A stretch of DNA of 35,145 nucleotides from Candidatus Olsenella stercoravium (GCA_019116265.1 DXBZ01000059.1:1-35145); one strand, 5' to 3'; shown: positions 1-8,090, counted from the first letter of the stretch. Program-made: numbers and translations. Notes: a model not told the origin generated them from the letters alone.

Positions 1-79
1 CGAGCTCGGCCGCCGCCCTCGCCGACCAGCCCTCCTCGAGCGCCATCAGGGCCAGCTCCACCGTCTCCCTGTCGTGCAT
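1..79 (-). CDS. Transposase-type helix-turn-helix protein, N-terminal fragment
   Basis: Only the first 26 codons are in the window. The gene starts at ATG (77-79) behind a clean AGGAGG site at 85-90. The visible protein begins MHDRETVELALMALEEG and continues with an Ala-rich helix (SARAAAEL). This is the pattern of the first helices of the helix-turn-helix domain in IS3-type OrfA proteins and related transposases, which bind the element's ends. The nearby IS-like tip supports this. It could instead be another small DNA-binding protein, because the catalytic part is not visible. Confidence 0.5.
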   Translation of the reverse strand, partial: MHDRETVELALMALEEGWSARAAAEL

Positions 80-124
80 GCGGACCTCCTGACCGGACCC
101 GTGGGGTCCAACTTTTTGTCCGCA
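1..124 (-). mobile_element. End of an insertion sequence, cut by the window edge
   Basis: The stretch carries the start of a transposase-type gene reading leftwards out of the window. Just upstream of that gene is a terminal-type sequence, which on the minus strand begins TGCGGACAAAAAGTTGGACC at about position 124. A TG start with a short conserved tip next to an orfA-like gene fits the end of an IS3-like element. The other end and the target duplication lie outside the window, so the boundary at 124 is an estimate and the family is an inference. Confidence 0.5.
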
Positions 125-189
125 GTCCCGATTTCGTGCCATGGGTTCGATTTTCAGGACACACTCCTCCGCGTGCCTTCGACGCGCCC

Positions 190-435
190 CTAGGCTTTGA
201 CGGCGTGCCGGCGCAGGTGCGCGATGATGTCGTCCGACTCGTACATCGGCGCGCCATCAATGAACAGGCAGGGAACCTGCGCCTTTCCGCCGACCTCGAT
301 CAGGTGCTCGCGCGCAGCGGGGTCGATCGAGATGTCACGGAGGGGCAACTCGATGCCGTGCGCCTCCATGAAGCGCAGCACCTTCTGGCAGTAGGGGCAG
401 GTCGGCATTATGAAGAGCTCGTAGCTGGAGGACAT
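190..435 (-). CDS. Glutaredoxin
   Basis: This encodes an 81-residue protein, the usual size of a small glutaredoxin, which reduces disulfides or glutathione-type mixed disulfides in the cytoplasm. The redox motif CPYC is at residues 13-16 in the loop after the first strand (YELFIMPT). The cis-proline of the thioredoxin fold is in QVPCLFIDG (V54-P55), followed by a Gly-Ala loop and the final helix. The start at 435 was chosen because GAAAGGA lies 6 nt upstream; a longer frame to 480 has no ribosome site and no family similarity. The gene is divergent from thrH. Actinobacteria often lack glutathione, so the physiological thiol may be different. Confidence 0.88.
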   Translation of the reverse strand: MSSSYELFIMPTCPYCQKVLRFMEAHGIELPLRDISIDPAAREHLIEVGGKAQVPCLFIDGAPMYESDDIIAHLRRHAVKA

Positions 436-466
436 GCCGGGTCCTTTCGCGGTCTCGTCGCTTGGT

Positions 467-503
467 CCTATACCCAGCATAGGCCATCGTCACCGTGTAT
501 GAT
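467..503. promoter_or_regulatory. Divergent control region between glutaredoxin and thrH
   Basis: A TATGAT hexamer at 498-503 fits a -10 for thrH, but no good -35 is placed for it. Upstream, CCTAT (467-471) and ATAGG (479-483) form a small inverted repeat that could be an operator or a weak hairpin. The evidence is sequence pattern only. Confidence 0.3.
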
Positions 504-540
504 GAGCGAAGAAGGACTGATTCCGAGGATGGGAGCGCCC

Positions 541-1140
541 ATGAACATCGTCTGCCTTGACCTCGAGGGCGTGCTCGTGCCGGAGATCTGGATCGCCTTC
601 TCCGAGGAGTCCGGCATCCCCGAGCTCGCCCGCACCACGCGCGACGAGCCCGACTACGACAAGCTCATGGCCTTCCGCATCGCCACGCTGCGCGAGCACG
701 GGCTGGGGCTGCCCCAGATCCAGGACGTCATCGCGCGCATCGACCCGCTGCCCGGCGCCCGCGAGTTTTTGGACGCCCTACGCGAGCTCACCCAGGTCGT
801 GATTCTCTCCGACACGTTCGAGGAGTTCGCGCGCCCGCTCATGGCCAAGCTGGGCTGGCCCACGCTGCTGTGCAACTCGCTTGAGGTGGCGCCGTCCGGA
901 GAGATCGTCCGTCATCGCATGCGCTGCGAGGCGTCAAAGCTCACGACCGTGCGCGCGCTCCAGAGCTGCGGCTTTGACACCATCGCGGCGGGCGACTCGT
1001 TCAACGACCTCGCGATGATCCGCGCGAGCAAGGCCGGTTTCCTCTTCCGCAGCACGCCGCAGATCCAGGCGGACAACCCCGACCTCCCGGCGTTTACCGA
1101 CTACACTGACCTTCTCGCTGCCATCACGGAGGCGCTCTAG
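541..1140 (+). CDS. thrH: ThrH: phosphoserine phosphatase / homoserine phosphotransferase-type HAD enzyme
   Basis: The 199-residue protein closely matches the ThrH family, whose characterised members dephosphorylate phosphoserine and can transfer the phosphate to homoserine. This links serine and threonine synthesis in the cytoplasm. HAD motif I is D7-L-E9-G, with Glu replacing the second Asp as is typical of this group. Motif II is ILSDTF (S90, D91), K133 is the likely motif III lysine, and GDSFND (D152, D156) is motif IV. The long cap segment EIWIAF...TTRDEPDYD is diagnostic. The start at 541 gives the family length; upstream frame to 136 overlaps the glutaredoxin gene and is not credible. 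The next gene starts 1 nt after the stop, so the two are probably cotranscribed. Confidence 0.88.
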   Translation: MNIVCLDLEGVLVPEIWIAFSEESGIPELARTTRDEPDYDKLMAFRIATLREHGLGLPQIQDVIARIDPLPGAREFLDALRELTQVVILSDTFEEFARPLMAKLGWPTLLCNSLEVAPSGEIVRHRMRCEASKLTTVRALQSCGFDTIAAGDSFNDLAMIRASKAGFLFRSTPQIQADNPDLPAFTDYTDLLAAITEAL

Positions 1141-1141
1141 C

Positions 1142-1744
1142 ATGCCCACGCTCTACGTGCTCCGCCACGGGCAGACCGAGTTCAACCTCCAGCACCGCGT
1201 GCAGGGCCGCTGCGACTCTCCGCTCACGCCGCAGGGCGTCGAGCAGGCGCGCGCGGCGGGCCGCTGGCTTGCCGGGCAGGGCATCCGCTTTGACCGCATG
1301 TGCACCTCGCCGCTCGGCCGCGCGGTCTCGACGCTCGAGGTGGTGCGCCAGGAGCTACAAAGGGCGGGCGAGAAGAACCTCCCGCCGACAGAGCCCATCG
1401 ACGGCCTCATGGAGCGCAGCTACGGGCCCTTTGAGGGCGGGCCGACCGCAGACGTGCCGGCTGACCTGTGGGACCCCGACGAGACGCTCGTATCGTACGG
1501 TGGGGAGGGGAGCGCGGCGCTGCGCGAGCGCGTCGTCGCGGCAATGGCGGACATCATGGGCGCCCCGGGCGTGGACGTCGCGCTCGCGGTCTGCCACGGC
1601 TCGGCGACGCTGCAGTTTAAGCTAGCCTGGGAGTCGTATGCGCGCTGCTCCCAGGACGTGCGCCTCGGCAACTGCTGCGTGCTCGTCTTTGACTACGACC
1701 CTGCCGCCGGGATCTTTGCCTGCGAGCAGATCGTGAACCAGTAG
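1142..1744 (+). CDS. Histidine phosphatase family protein (phosphoglycerate mutase-like)
   Basis: This is a 200-residue cytoplasmic enzyme of the histidine phosphatase superfamily. The catalytic motif LRHGQTEFN has R8 and H9. The second conserved arginine is R60 in TSPLGRA, the general acid is E91 in LMERSYGPFEG, and the second histidine is H152 in VCHGS. Members act on phosphorylated sugars, phosphoserine, cobalamin intermediates or nucleotides, and the substrate cannot be read from the sequence. The start sits 1 nt after the thrH stop, so translation is probably coupled. A broad phosphatase or a mutase next to a phosphoserine phosphatase is a sensible pair, but the link is an inference. Confidence 0.85.
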   Translation: MPTLYVLRHGQTEFNLQHRVQGRCDSPLTPQGVEQARAAGRWLAGQGIRFDRMCTSPLGRAVSTLEVVRQELQRAGEKNLPPTEPIDGLMERSYGPFEGGPTADVPADLWDPDETLVSYGGEGSAALRERVVAAMADIMGAPGVDVALAVCHGSATLQFKLAWESYARCSQDVRLGNCCVLVFDYDPAAGIFACEQIVNQ

Positions 1745-1745
1745 G

Positions 1746-1767
1746 CAAAAGGGGACAGTCCCTTTTG
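1746..1767 (+). terminator. Possible terminator after the thrH operon
   Basis: CAAAAGGG (1746-1753) and CCCTTTTG (1760-1767) form a perfect 8-bp stem with a 6-nt loop, directly after the stop codon of the phosphatase gene. A second CCCTTTT follows, giving a T-rich but interrupted tail. It separates the thrH pair from the ribosomal promoter. Confidence 0.5.
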
Positions 1768-1833
1768 ACCCTTTTCTGAGCACTATGGATACGCCCGGGG
1801 ACGCGGAATGTGGCGCCGCAGCTCAGCGGCCTC

Positions 1834-1887
1834 AAAAAATCTATGGAGACCTTGTGTTGTCCCAGATGCGCGTGTAGACTAGACAGG
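1834..1887 (+). promoter_or_regulatory. Main promoter of the ribosomal protein cluster
   Basis: TTGTGT (1852-1857) and TAGACT (1875-1880) are separated by 17 nt, a good housekeeping-sigma promoter. An A6 tract at 1834-1839 lies just upstream of the -35, like the UP elements of strong ribosomal promoters. Transcription would start near 1887, about 120 nt before rplC. Confidence 0.6.
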
Positions 1888-2009
1888 CTGCTCAAAAGGG
1901 GAGAGCTCTGTCTCGAACCCAAAAGCAGCAGATACAGGACGTGGTCCGCTGGGGACGGGCGCAAGGGGCGCCCGACGTAGCCCATGACCACCGAGGGTTA
2001 GGAAAGAGC
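1888..2009 (+). promoter_or_regulatory. Structured leader upstream of rplC
   Basis: The predicted 5' untranslated region contains a nested fold. An outer stem pairs GTGGTC (1941-1946) with GACCAC (1986-1991). An inner perfect 7-bp stem pairs CGGGCGC (1956-1962) with GCGCCCG (1968-1974) around a 5-nt loop. The fold ends just before the ribosome site AGGAAAG at about 2000-2006. In Escherichia coli the S10 leader binds L4 for feedback control. Whether this leader does the same is an inference. Confidence 0.45.
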
Positions 2010-2630
2010 ATGGTCAGCACGATCCTTGGCCGCAAGCTTGGGATGACGCAGATCTGGGACGAGGACGACAACGTCGTGCCCGTCACCGTCATCCAGGCTG
2101 GCCCCTGCACTGTCTCGCAGGTCAAGACGAAGGCGACCGACGGCTACGATGCCGTTCAGATCGGCTTCGGAGACATCTCCGCCAAGCATGTCAACAAGCC
2201 CATGGCCGGTCACTTCAAGGCCGCCGGCGTCGAGCCGATGCGCTACCTGCGCGAGGTCCGCGTCGAGAACGGCGAGGAGCACAAGACCGGTGACGTGGTC
2301 ACCGTCGCCGACTTTGCCGACGTCAAGTCCGTCGACGTCATCGGCACCTCCAAGGGCAAGGGCTTCCAGGGCACCATCAAGCGCTGGAACTTCTCCCGCG
2401 GCCCCATGACCCACGGCTCCCGCAACCAGCGCCGTCCGGGCTCCATCGGTCAGTGCGCCTACCCCGCGCGCGTCCGCAAGGGCCTGCACATGTACGGCCA
2501 CATGGGCGACGAGCGCGTGACGGTCAAGAACCTCAAGCTCGTCCGCATCGACGCCGAGCAGAACCTCATGCTCGTCAAGGGCGCTGTCCCCGGCGGCAAG
2601 AACGCTCTCGTCCAGATCCGCATGGCCTAA
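2010..2630 (+). CDS. rplC: Ribosomal protein L3
   Basis: This 206-residue protein is L3 of the 50S subunit, one of the first proteins to bind 23S rRNA and a contributor to the peptidyl transferase centre. It begins MVSTILGRKLGMTQIW, the L3 signature. The conserved extended loop FSRGPMTHGSRNQRRPGSIG lies at about residues 125-145. The start at 2010 follows AGGAAAG; a longer frame to 1941 runs through the leader hairpin and has no similarity. It is the first gene of the cluster here, where rpsJ is normally first. Confidence 0.97.
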   Translation: MVSTILGRKLGMTQIWDEDDNVVPVTVIQAGPCTVSQVKTKATDGYDAVQIGFGDISAKHVNKPMAGHFKAAGVEPMRYLREVRVENGEEHKTGDVVTVADFADVKSVDVIGTSKGKGFQGTIKRWNFSRGPMTHGSRNQRRPGSIGQCAYPARVRKGLHMYGHMGDERVTVKNLKLVRIDAEQNLMLVKGAVPGGKNALVQIRMA

Positions 2631-2667
2631 GTGCCAGGAAAACTCTTAGGCTAACAAGGAGGACAGA

Positions 2668-3294
2668 ATGTCCAAGTACGCAATCAAGAACGCTGAGGGG
2701 GCTCAGGTCGCGGAGACCGAGCTCGCCGACGGCGTCTTCGGCATCGAGCCGAACATCCCCGTCATTCACCAGGTCGTGGTCTGCCAGGACAGCTGCGCCC
2801 GTCAGGGCACCCACGCCGTGAAGAACCGTCACGAGGTCTCCGGCGGCGGCGCCAAGCCCTACCGCCAGAAGGGCACCGGCCGCGCTCGCCAGGGCTCCAC
2901 TCGTGCCGCCCAGTGGGCCGGCGGCGGCGTCGTCTTTGGCCCCACCCCGCGCACCCACAACAAGCGCATCAACAACAAGATGGTCAAGCTCGCCATGCGC
3001 TCCGTGCTCTCCGGCAAGGTTGCCGACCAGGAGCTCGTGCTCGTCGACGCCCTCTCCTTTGAGAAGCCGTCCACGAAGCAGGCCAAGGCCCTTCTCGGCG
3101 CCCTCGGCATCGGCGACAAGCGCGTGACGATCGTCGTCGCCGACGATGACGTGAACACCTACCTCTCGTTCCGCAACCTCGTCGGCGCTAGCGTCATCGG
3201 GGTCTCCGAGGCCACCACGCGCACCCTCATCGACAACGGCGCGCTCGTCATGACCGCCGACATCGCGAAGCAGTTCGAGGAGGTGCTCGCATAA
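2668..3294 (+). CDS. rplD: Ribosomal protein L4
   Basis: This 208-residue protein is L4 of the 50S subunit, which lines the exit tunnel. In enterobacteria it also represses its own S10 operon. The long basic tunnel loop is clear at about residues 50-90: [20 protein letters not shown] followed by an Arg-rich stretch and [15 protein letters not shown] lies upstream of the ATG. The stop codon overlaps the rplW start by one base (TAATG), so translation is coupled. Confidence 0.97.
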   Translation: MSKYAIKNAEGAQVAETELADGVFGIEPNIPVIHQVVVCQDSCARQGTHAVKNRHEVSGGGAKPYRQKGTGRARQGSTRAAQWAGGGVVFGPTPRTHNKRINNKMVKLAMRSVLSGKVADQELVLVDALSFEKPSTKQAKALLGALGIGDKRVTIVVADDDVNTYLSFRNLVGASVIGVSEATTRTLIDNGALVMTADIAKQFEEVLA

Positions 3295-3596
3295 TGAACT
3301 CCGCCTACGACGTCATCATTCGCCCGATCGTCTCCGAGCGTTCCTTCGATCTCATCGAGCAGGGCAAGTACACCTTCGAGGTGGCCAAGTCCGCCCCCAA
3401 GGAGGAGATCGCCAGCGCCGTGGAGAAGCTCTTCGGCGTCCACGTGGTCAAGGTCAACACGCTCAACGTCTCCGGCAAGAAGAAGCGCGTCCGCTACCAG
3501 ACCCCCGGTACCACGCGCTCCTGGAAGAAGGCTGTCGTGACCCTCGCCCCCGGCGAGACGATCGAGATCTTTGGCAGCCAGCAGGCCGCTGAGTAG
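3294..3596 (+). CDS. rplW: Ribosomal protein L23
   Basis: This 100-residue protein is L23, at the exit of the peptide tunnel, where trigger factor and SRP dock. It shows the expected IIRPIVSERSFDLIE start, the YTFEVAKSAPKEEI helix and the basic KVNTLNVSGKKKRVR loop. Its ATG overlaps the rplD stop by one base. A 136-bp gap with two hairpins separates it from rplB, which is wider than most spacings in the cluster. Confidence 0.96.
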   Translation: MNSAYDVIIRPIVSERSFDLIEQGKYTFEVAKSAPKEEIASAVEKLFGVHVVKVNTLNVSGKKKRVRYQTPGTTRSWKKAVVTLAPGETIEIFGSQQAAE

Positions 3597-3604
3597 CGCT
3601 TCCG

Positions 3605-3705
3605 CCCGGGTCCCTCGCGGGGCTCGGGCAGCATGCCGCGCATGATGGATACGCGCGGTACCGTGGTAATCCGGTGTCGGTCCGCCACTCCCTGAGCGGG
3701 CCGGC
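3605..3705 (+). promoter_or_regulatory. Two strong hairpins between rplW and rplB
   Basis: Hairpin 1 pairs 3605-3614 with 3619-3628: a 10-bp stem with two G-T pairs closed by a TCGC tetraloop. Hairpin 2 pairs GTCGGTCCGC (3676-3685) with GCGGGCCGGC (3696-3705): 10 bp with two G-T pairs. Neither has a T tract, so a processing, pausing or stability role is more likely than full termination. Confidence 0.5.
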
Positions 3706-3732
3706 CAACGGAAAAGAAGGGAAAGGTTTTAC

Positions 3733-4569
<837 letters not shown>

Positions 4570-4599
4570 TCGGAACACGAGTAGTAGGAGATAGAAAGC

Positions 4600-4860
4600 A
4601 TGAGCAGAAGTCTCAAGAAGGGCCCGTTCGTGGAGACTCGCCTCCTCGCGCGTGTCGCCGCTCAGAACGAGGCCGGCACCAAGGAGGTCATCAAGACCTG
4701 GTCGCGCTCCTCGACCATCTTCCCCGAGATGGTCGGACACACGATCGCCGTCCACGACGGTCGCAAGCACGTGCCCGTGTACGTCACCGAGTCCATGGTC
4801 GGGCACAAGCTGGGCGAGTTCGCCCCCACCCGCACGTTCCGTGGCCACAAGGCCAACTAG
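4600..4860 (+). CDS. rpsS: Ribosomal protein S19
   Basis: This 86-residue protein is S19 of the 30S head, which contacts S13 and the A-site finger of 23S r[15 protein letters not shown] at the start and the conserved [16 protein letters not shown] block near the end identify it. It is a few residues shorter at the C-terminus than the common 92-93-residue form. It sits between rplB and rplV with short spacers. Confidence 0.96.
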   Translation: MSRSLKKGPFVETRLLARVAAQNEAGTKEVIKTWSRSSTIFPEMVGHTIAVHDGRKHVPVYVTESMVGHKLGEFAPTRTFRGHKAN

Positions 4861-4875
4861 GGAGGTAGGAGCTAG

Positions 4876-5235
4876 ATGCCTCAGAACAACACCAACGAGG
4901 TCCGTGCCACGGCCAAGTACGTGCGCGTCGCGCCGCGCAAGGCCCGCGCCGTCGTCTCGCTGATCCGCAACCTCCCCGTCGAGAAGGCCCTCGAGGTCCT
5001 GCAGTTCTCGACCCGCGCCGCCTCTGTTGACGTGGCCAAGGTCCTGCGCTCCGCGATCGCCAACGCCGAGAACAACAACGGCATGCGCGCCGAGAACCTC
5101 TTCGTCAAGCTCGCCTACGTTGACGAGGGCCCCACCCTCAAGCGCATCCGTCCGCGCGCCAAGGGCTCTGCCTCCCGCATCAACAAGCGCATGAGCCACA
5201 TCACCGTCGTCGTCGCTCCGCGAAAGGAGGCGTAA
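4876..5235 (+). CDS. rplV: Ribosomal protein L22
   Basis: This 119-residue protein is L22, whose long hairpin lines the exit tunnel. The visible marks are AKYVRVAPRKARAVVSLIR near the start, the SAIANAENN helix, and the tunnel hairpin around PTLKRIRPRAKGSASRINKR (about 90-110) with the final HITVVV strand. A GGGAGGTAGGAG site lies before the ATG. The stop is 6 nt before rpsC. Confidence 0.97.
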   Translation: MPQNNTNEVRATAKYVRVAPRKARAVVSLIRNLPVEKALEVLQFSTRAASVDVAKVLRSAIANAENNNGMRAENLFVKLAYVDEGPTLKRIRPRAKGSASRINKRMSHITVVVAPRKEA

Positions 5236-5241
5236 GCGAGC

Positions 5242-5951
5242 ATGGGTCACAAGGTTCAGCCTACCGGCTTCCGTCTCGGCATCACCGAGGAGTGGCGTTC
5301 CCGCTGGTACGCCGATAAGAACTACGCCGAGACCCTCGGCAACGACCTCGCCGTCCGTAAGTACCTGGAGAAGCGCCTCGCCAAGGCCGCACTCTCCCGC
5401 GTCGACATCGAGCGCGCCGGCGAGAAGGTCAAGGTCACCATCTACACCGCCCGCCCGGGCATCGTGATCGGCAAGAAGGGCGCCGACATCGACGTCCTGC
5501 GCGCCGACCTCGAGAAGGTCGCCGGCGTGGGCAAGGGCATGGTCAACGTCGACGTCGTCGAGATCAAGCGCCCCGAGCTCGACGCCAACCTCGTCGCGCA
5601 GTCCATCGCCGAGCAGCTCGAGCAGCGCGTCGCCTTCCGCCGCGCCATGCGCAAGGCCGTCCAGTCCGCCCGCAAGGCCGGCGCCAAGGGTATCCGCATC
5701 CAGTGCTCCGGCCGTCTCAACGGCGCCGAGATGGGCCGTCGCGAGTGGTACCGCGAGGGTCGCGTGCCCCTGCACACCCTGCGTGCCGTGATCGACTACG
5801 GCCAGTCCACCGCTCGCACCACCATGGGTGCCTGCGGCGTCAAGGTTTGGATTTACTTCGGCGAGAAGCTGCCCGGCCAGGCCACGCCCCGTCCGGCGCT
5901 CGAGGGCTCCTCGCGTCCTCGCCGCGGTCGCAATGAGAGGAGGGCCCGCTA

Positions 5952-5952
<1 letters not shown>
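5242..5952 (+). CDS. rpsC: Ribosomal protein S3
   Basis: This 236-residue protein is S3, part of the mRNA entry channel of the 30S subunit. It begins [14 protein letters not shown]. The KH RNA-binding domain has its GKKG loop at residues 77-80, and the C-terminal domain contains the [21 protein letters not shown] segment split here into its known halves, GAEMGRREW and GRVPLHTLR. The tail is short and basic ([12 protein letters not shown]). Its TAA overlaps the rplP ATG by one base. Confidence 0.97.
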
Positions 5953-6377
<425 letters not shown>

Positions 6378-6380
6378 TCA

Positions 6381-6596
6381 ATGAAGTACAAGGACATCCA
6401 GGCCATGAGCGACGACGAGCTCGCCAAGAAGCTGGAGGAGGGCCGCGCTGAGCTCTTCAACCTCCGTTTCCAGATGGCCACGAGCCAGCTCGACAACACG
6501 GCTCGCGTCAAGACCGTGAAGAAGGACATCGCGCGCGTCCTCACCGAGCAGCGCGCCCGTCAGATCGCCGCGGAGAAGTCCGCCGCCCAGAACTAG
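6381..6596 (+). CDS. rpmC: Ribosomal protein L29
   Basis: This 71-residue, mostly two-helix protein is L29, next to L23 at the tunnel exit. The pattern is [36 protein letters not shown] split across the two helices, followed by [12 protein letters not shown]. The small size, the position between rplP and rpsQ and the GGGGAGG site inside the end of rplP support the call. Confidence 0.95.
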   Translation: MKYKDIQAMSDDELAKKLEEGRAELFNLRFQMATSQLDNTARVKTVKKDIARVLTEQRARQIAAEKSAAQN

Positions 6597-6610
6597 CAGG
6601 AGATATGACT

Positions 6611-6877
6611 ATGGCTGAGACCGAGAAGAGGAACGCGCGCAAGGTCGTCACCGGGACGGTCGTCTCCATCTCTGGCGACAAGTCCATCACGGTGAAGATC
6701 GACTACCGCAAGCGCCACCCCAAGTACGGCAAGATGATGACCATCTCGAAGAAGCTCCACGCCCACGACGAGAAGAACGAGTGCGGCGTCGGCGACCTCG
6801 TGACTGTCATGGAGTGCCGCCCGCTCTCCAAGACCAAGCGTTGGCGTCTCGTGGAGATCGTCGAGCGCGCCAAGTAA
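6611..6877 (+). CDS. rpsQ: Ribosomal protein S17
   Basis: This protein of 88 residues is S17, an early 16S rRNA binder with an OB fold. [17 protein letters not shown], the basic [10 protein letters not shown] loop and [21 protein letters not shown] are typical. There are two ATGs in frame, at 6605 and 6611. AGGAG ends at 6602, only 2 nt before the first but 8 nt before the second, so 6611 was chosen. It is the last gene of the classical S10 half. Confidence 0.94.
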   Translation: MAETEKRNARKVVTGTVVSISGDKSITVKIDYRKRHPKYGKMMTISKKLHAHDEKNECGVGDLVTVMECRPLSKTKRWRLVEIVERAK

Positions 6878-6890
6878 GTATCAGTGACGA

Positions 6891-6935
6891 ATCCCCAGAC
6901 GTGCGCCGCGCGTGTGGGCGCACCTCTCGGGGGAT
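6891..6935 (+). promoter_or_regulatory. Two-tier hairpin between rpsQ and rplN
   Basis: ATCCCC (6891-6896) pairs with GGGGAT (6930-6935). Inside it GTGCGCC (6901-6907) pairs perfectly with GGCGCAC (6917-6923). It marks the S10/spc boundary and ends just before the GGAGG of rplN. It has no T tract. Confidence 0.5.
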
Positions 6936-6952
6936 AGTTCGGAGGAACACCA

Positions 6953-7321
6953 ATGATTCAGATGGAGACCATGCTCAACGTCGCTGACAACAGCGGCGCT
7001 CGGCGCGTGAAGTGCGTCAAGGTCCTCGGTGGCTCCAAGCGTCGCTACGCCGGCCTTGCCGACGTCATCATCGGCGCCGTGCAGGAGGCCACCCCGGGCG
7101 GCTCCGTGAAGAAGGGCGACATCGTCCGCTGCGTCATCGTGCGCACCACCAAGGAGACCCGCCGCAAGGACGGCAGCTACATCAAGTTCGACCAGAACGC
7201 CTGCGTGCTGGTCGACAAGGAGGGCGAGCCCAAGGGCACCCGTATCTTTGGGCCCGTTGCTCGTGAGCTCCGCGACCACAAGTACATGAAGATCGTCTCG
7301 CTCGCGCCTGAGACGCTCTAG
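6953..7321 (+). CDS. rplN: Ribosomal protein L14
   Basis: This 122-residue protein is L14, at the subunit interface with L19. It begins [18 protein letters not shown], the L14 signature, and has standard length. It is the first gene of the classical spc half. A GGAGG site at about 6941-6945 precedes it, and rplX follows after 13 nt. Confidence 0.97.
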   Translation: MIQMETMLNVADNSGARRVKCVKVLGGSKRRYAGLADVIIGAVQEATPGGSVKKGDIVRCVIVRTTKETRRKDGSYIKFDQNACVLVDKEGEPKGTRIFGPVARELRDHKYMKIVSLAPETL

Positions 7322-7334
7322 GGAGTGAGTGAAT

Positions 7335-7652
7335 ATGGCGAAGATGAACGTGAAGAAGGGCGACAAGGTCGTCGTCCTCTCCGGTAAGGACAAGGGCAAG
7401 GAGAGCGTGATCGTTCGCGCCCTGCCCGCCGAGGGCAAGGTTGTCGTCGAGGGCGTCGCCGTCGTCAAGAAGGCCGTCCGCCCCAACGCCCAGAACCAGC
7501 AGGGTGGCTTTATCCAGAAGGAGGCCGCCATCGACGCGTCCAACGTCATGCTGGTCTGCCCCAAGTGCGGCAAGCCCACCCGCGTCGGCCACGACGTCAA
7601 CGACAAGGGCGACAAGGTTCGCGTCTGCAAGAAGTGCGGCGCCCAGTTCTAA
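7335..7652 (+). CDS. rplX: Ribosomal protein L24
   Basis: This 105-residue protein is L24, an assembly initiator near the tunnel exit. The KOW motif is at the start ([18 protein letters not shown]), and the C-terminus has a zinc-ribbon pattern, CPKC ... CKKC. The GTG at 7329 overlaps the ribosome site (GGGAG, 7321-7325), so the ATG at 7335 was chosen. A transcription break probably follows: the next gene is about 440 bp away. Confidence 0.95.
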   Translation: MAKMNVKKGDKVVVLSGKDKGKESVIVRALPAEGKVVVEGVAVVKKAVRPNAQNQQGGFIQKEAAIDASNVMLVCPKCGKPTRVGHDVNDKGDKVRVCKKCGAQF

Positions 7653-7675
7653 GCCCGACCTGAGTGTCACCCGGG

Positions 7676-7739
7676 AGGCCCCCGGTTCATCTCCGAGAAG
7701 TGCGCAGCGCAAAGCTTCTCTCCGATGAACCGGGGGCCT
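7676..7739 (+). terminator. Terminator-like long palindrome after rplX
   Basis: AGGCCCCCGGTTCATC (7676-7691) is repeated exactly inverted at 7724-7739, a perfect 16-bp stem. Inside it GAGAAG (7695-7700) pairs with CTTCTC (7715-7720), and TGCGC with GCGCA, so almost the whole 64 nt folds. Only a short T-rich tail follows (CTTTGCG). It probably ends or pauses transcription from the first promoter. Confidence 0.65.
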
Positions 7740-7784
7740 CTTTGCGTTGACGCAGCGTCCCTGTTGGTTCCTTTGCGCGGCGCC

Positions 7785-7867
7785 CCCATACGCCGAGTGT
7801 GCACCAATCGAGAAAAACGCCCATCTGCGGACCGCTTTTTCTCGATTGGGGCACACTCGCGTATGGG
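7785..7867. repeat. Long palindromic repeat inside the ribosomal cluster
   Basis: CCCATACG (7785-7792) pairs with CGTATGGG (7860-7867). The 24-nt arm 7794-7817 pairs with 7836-7859 with a single mismatch, and one base (7793) is bulged. The loop is 18 nt. The arms contain CAATCGAGAAAAA and its complement. The size and near-perfect symmetry suggest a dispersed palindromic element or a small non-autonomous mobile element. A terminator is less likely, because the T5 lies inside the stem. Confidence 0.6.
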
Positions 7868-7932
7868 CTGGCGGCGCGGTTGGACGAGAAGGACCTGCGG
7901 TTTGTGCACAAACGGTGCTGCTGAGGTTGAGG

Positions 7933-7961
7933 TTCCATTTTATGGAGAAAGGGCGTAATAT
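7933..7961 (+). promoter_or_regulatory. Internal promoter for rplE and downstream genes
   Basis: TAATAT at 7956-7961 is a strong -10. A weak -35-like TTCCAT (7933-7938) is 17 nt upstream. Transcription would begin near 7968. Its place after a terminator-like hairpin supports it. A 12-bp palindrome TTTGTGCACAAA at 7901-7912, just upstream, could be an operator. Confidence 0.5.
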
Positions 7962-7967
7962 GTTTCC

Positions 7968-8090
7968 TTGCGTCTGTAGGTAGGGAGGATTCTGCCTCGG
8001 ACGCATGACAAGGCTCCCGGCCTCTGCCAAGGCAGGGAGGTACGAGGTTGGAAACCCCGTGCTGAGAACCCCAGGATCTAAGGAGTGAAC
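7968..8090 (+). promoter_or_regulatory. Structured leader upstream of rplE
   Basis: The leader can form several stems. GCGTC (7970-7974) pairs with GACGC (8000-8004) around GAGG/CCTC. CTGCC pairs with GGCAG at about 8024-8035. A third stem forms around GGTT/AACC at about 8047-8057. In Escherichia coli the S8 autoregulation site lies at this same rplX-rplE junction. No S8 motif was identified here, so a comparable role is only an inference. Confidence 0.4.

Noticed and set aside
143..153. GGTTCGATT, resembling a tRNA T-loop
   Set aside because: No pairing T-stem or acceptor stem is present around it.
136..540. Upstream extension of the thrH frame
   Set aside because: It covers the divergent glutaredoxin gene. 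ThrH has its family length from 541.
1746..1902. CAAAAGGGGA occurs twice (1746 and 1893)
   Set aside because: The 10-bp direct repeat is short, and the first copy is explained by the terminator-like hairpin. It may be chance.
6605..6607. ATG as start of rpsQ
   Set aside because: It is only 2 nt after AGGAG; the ATG at 6611 is correctly spaced.
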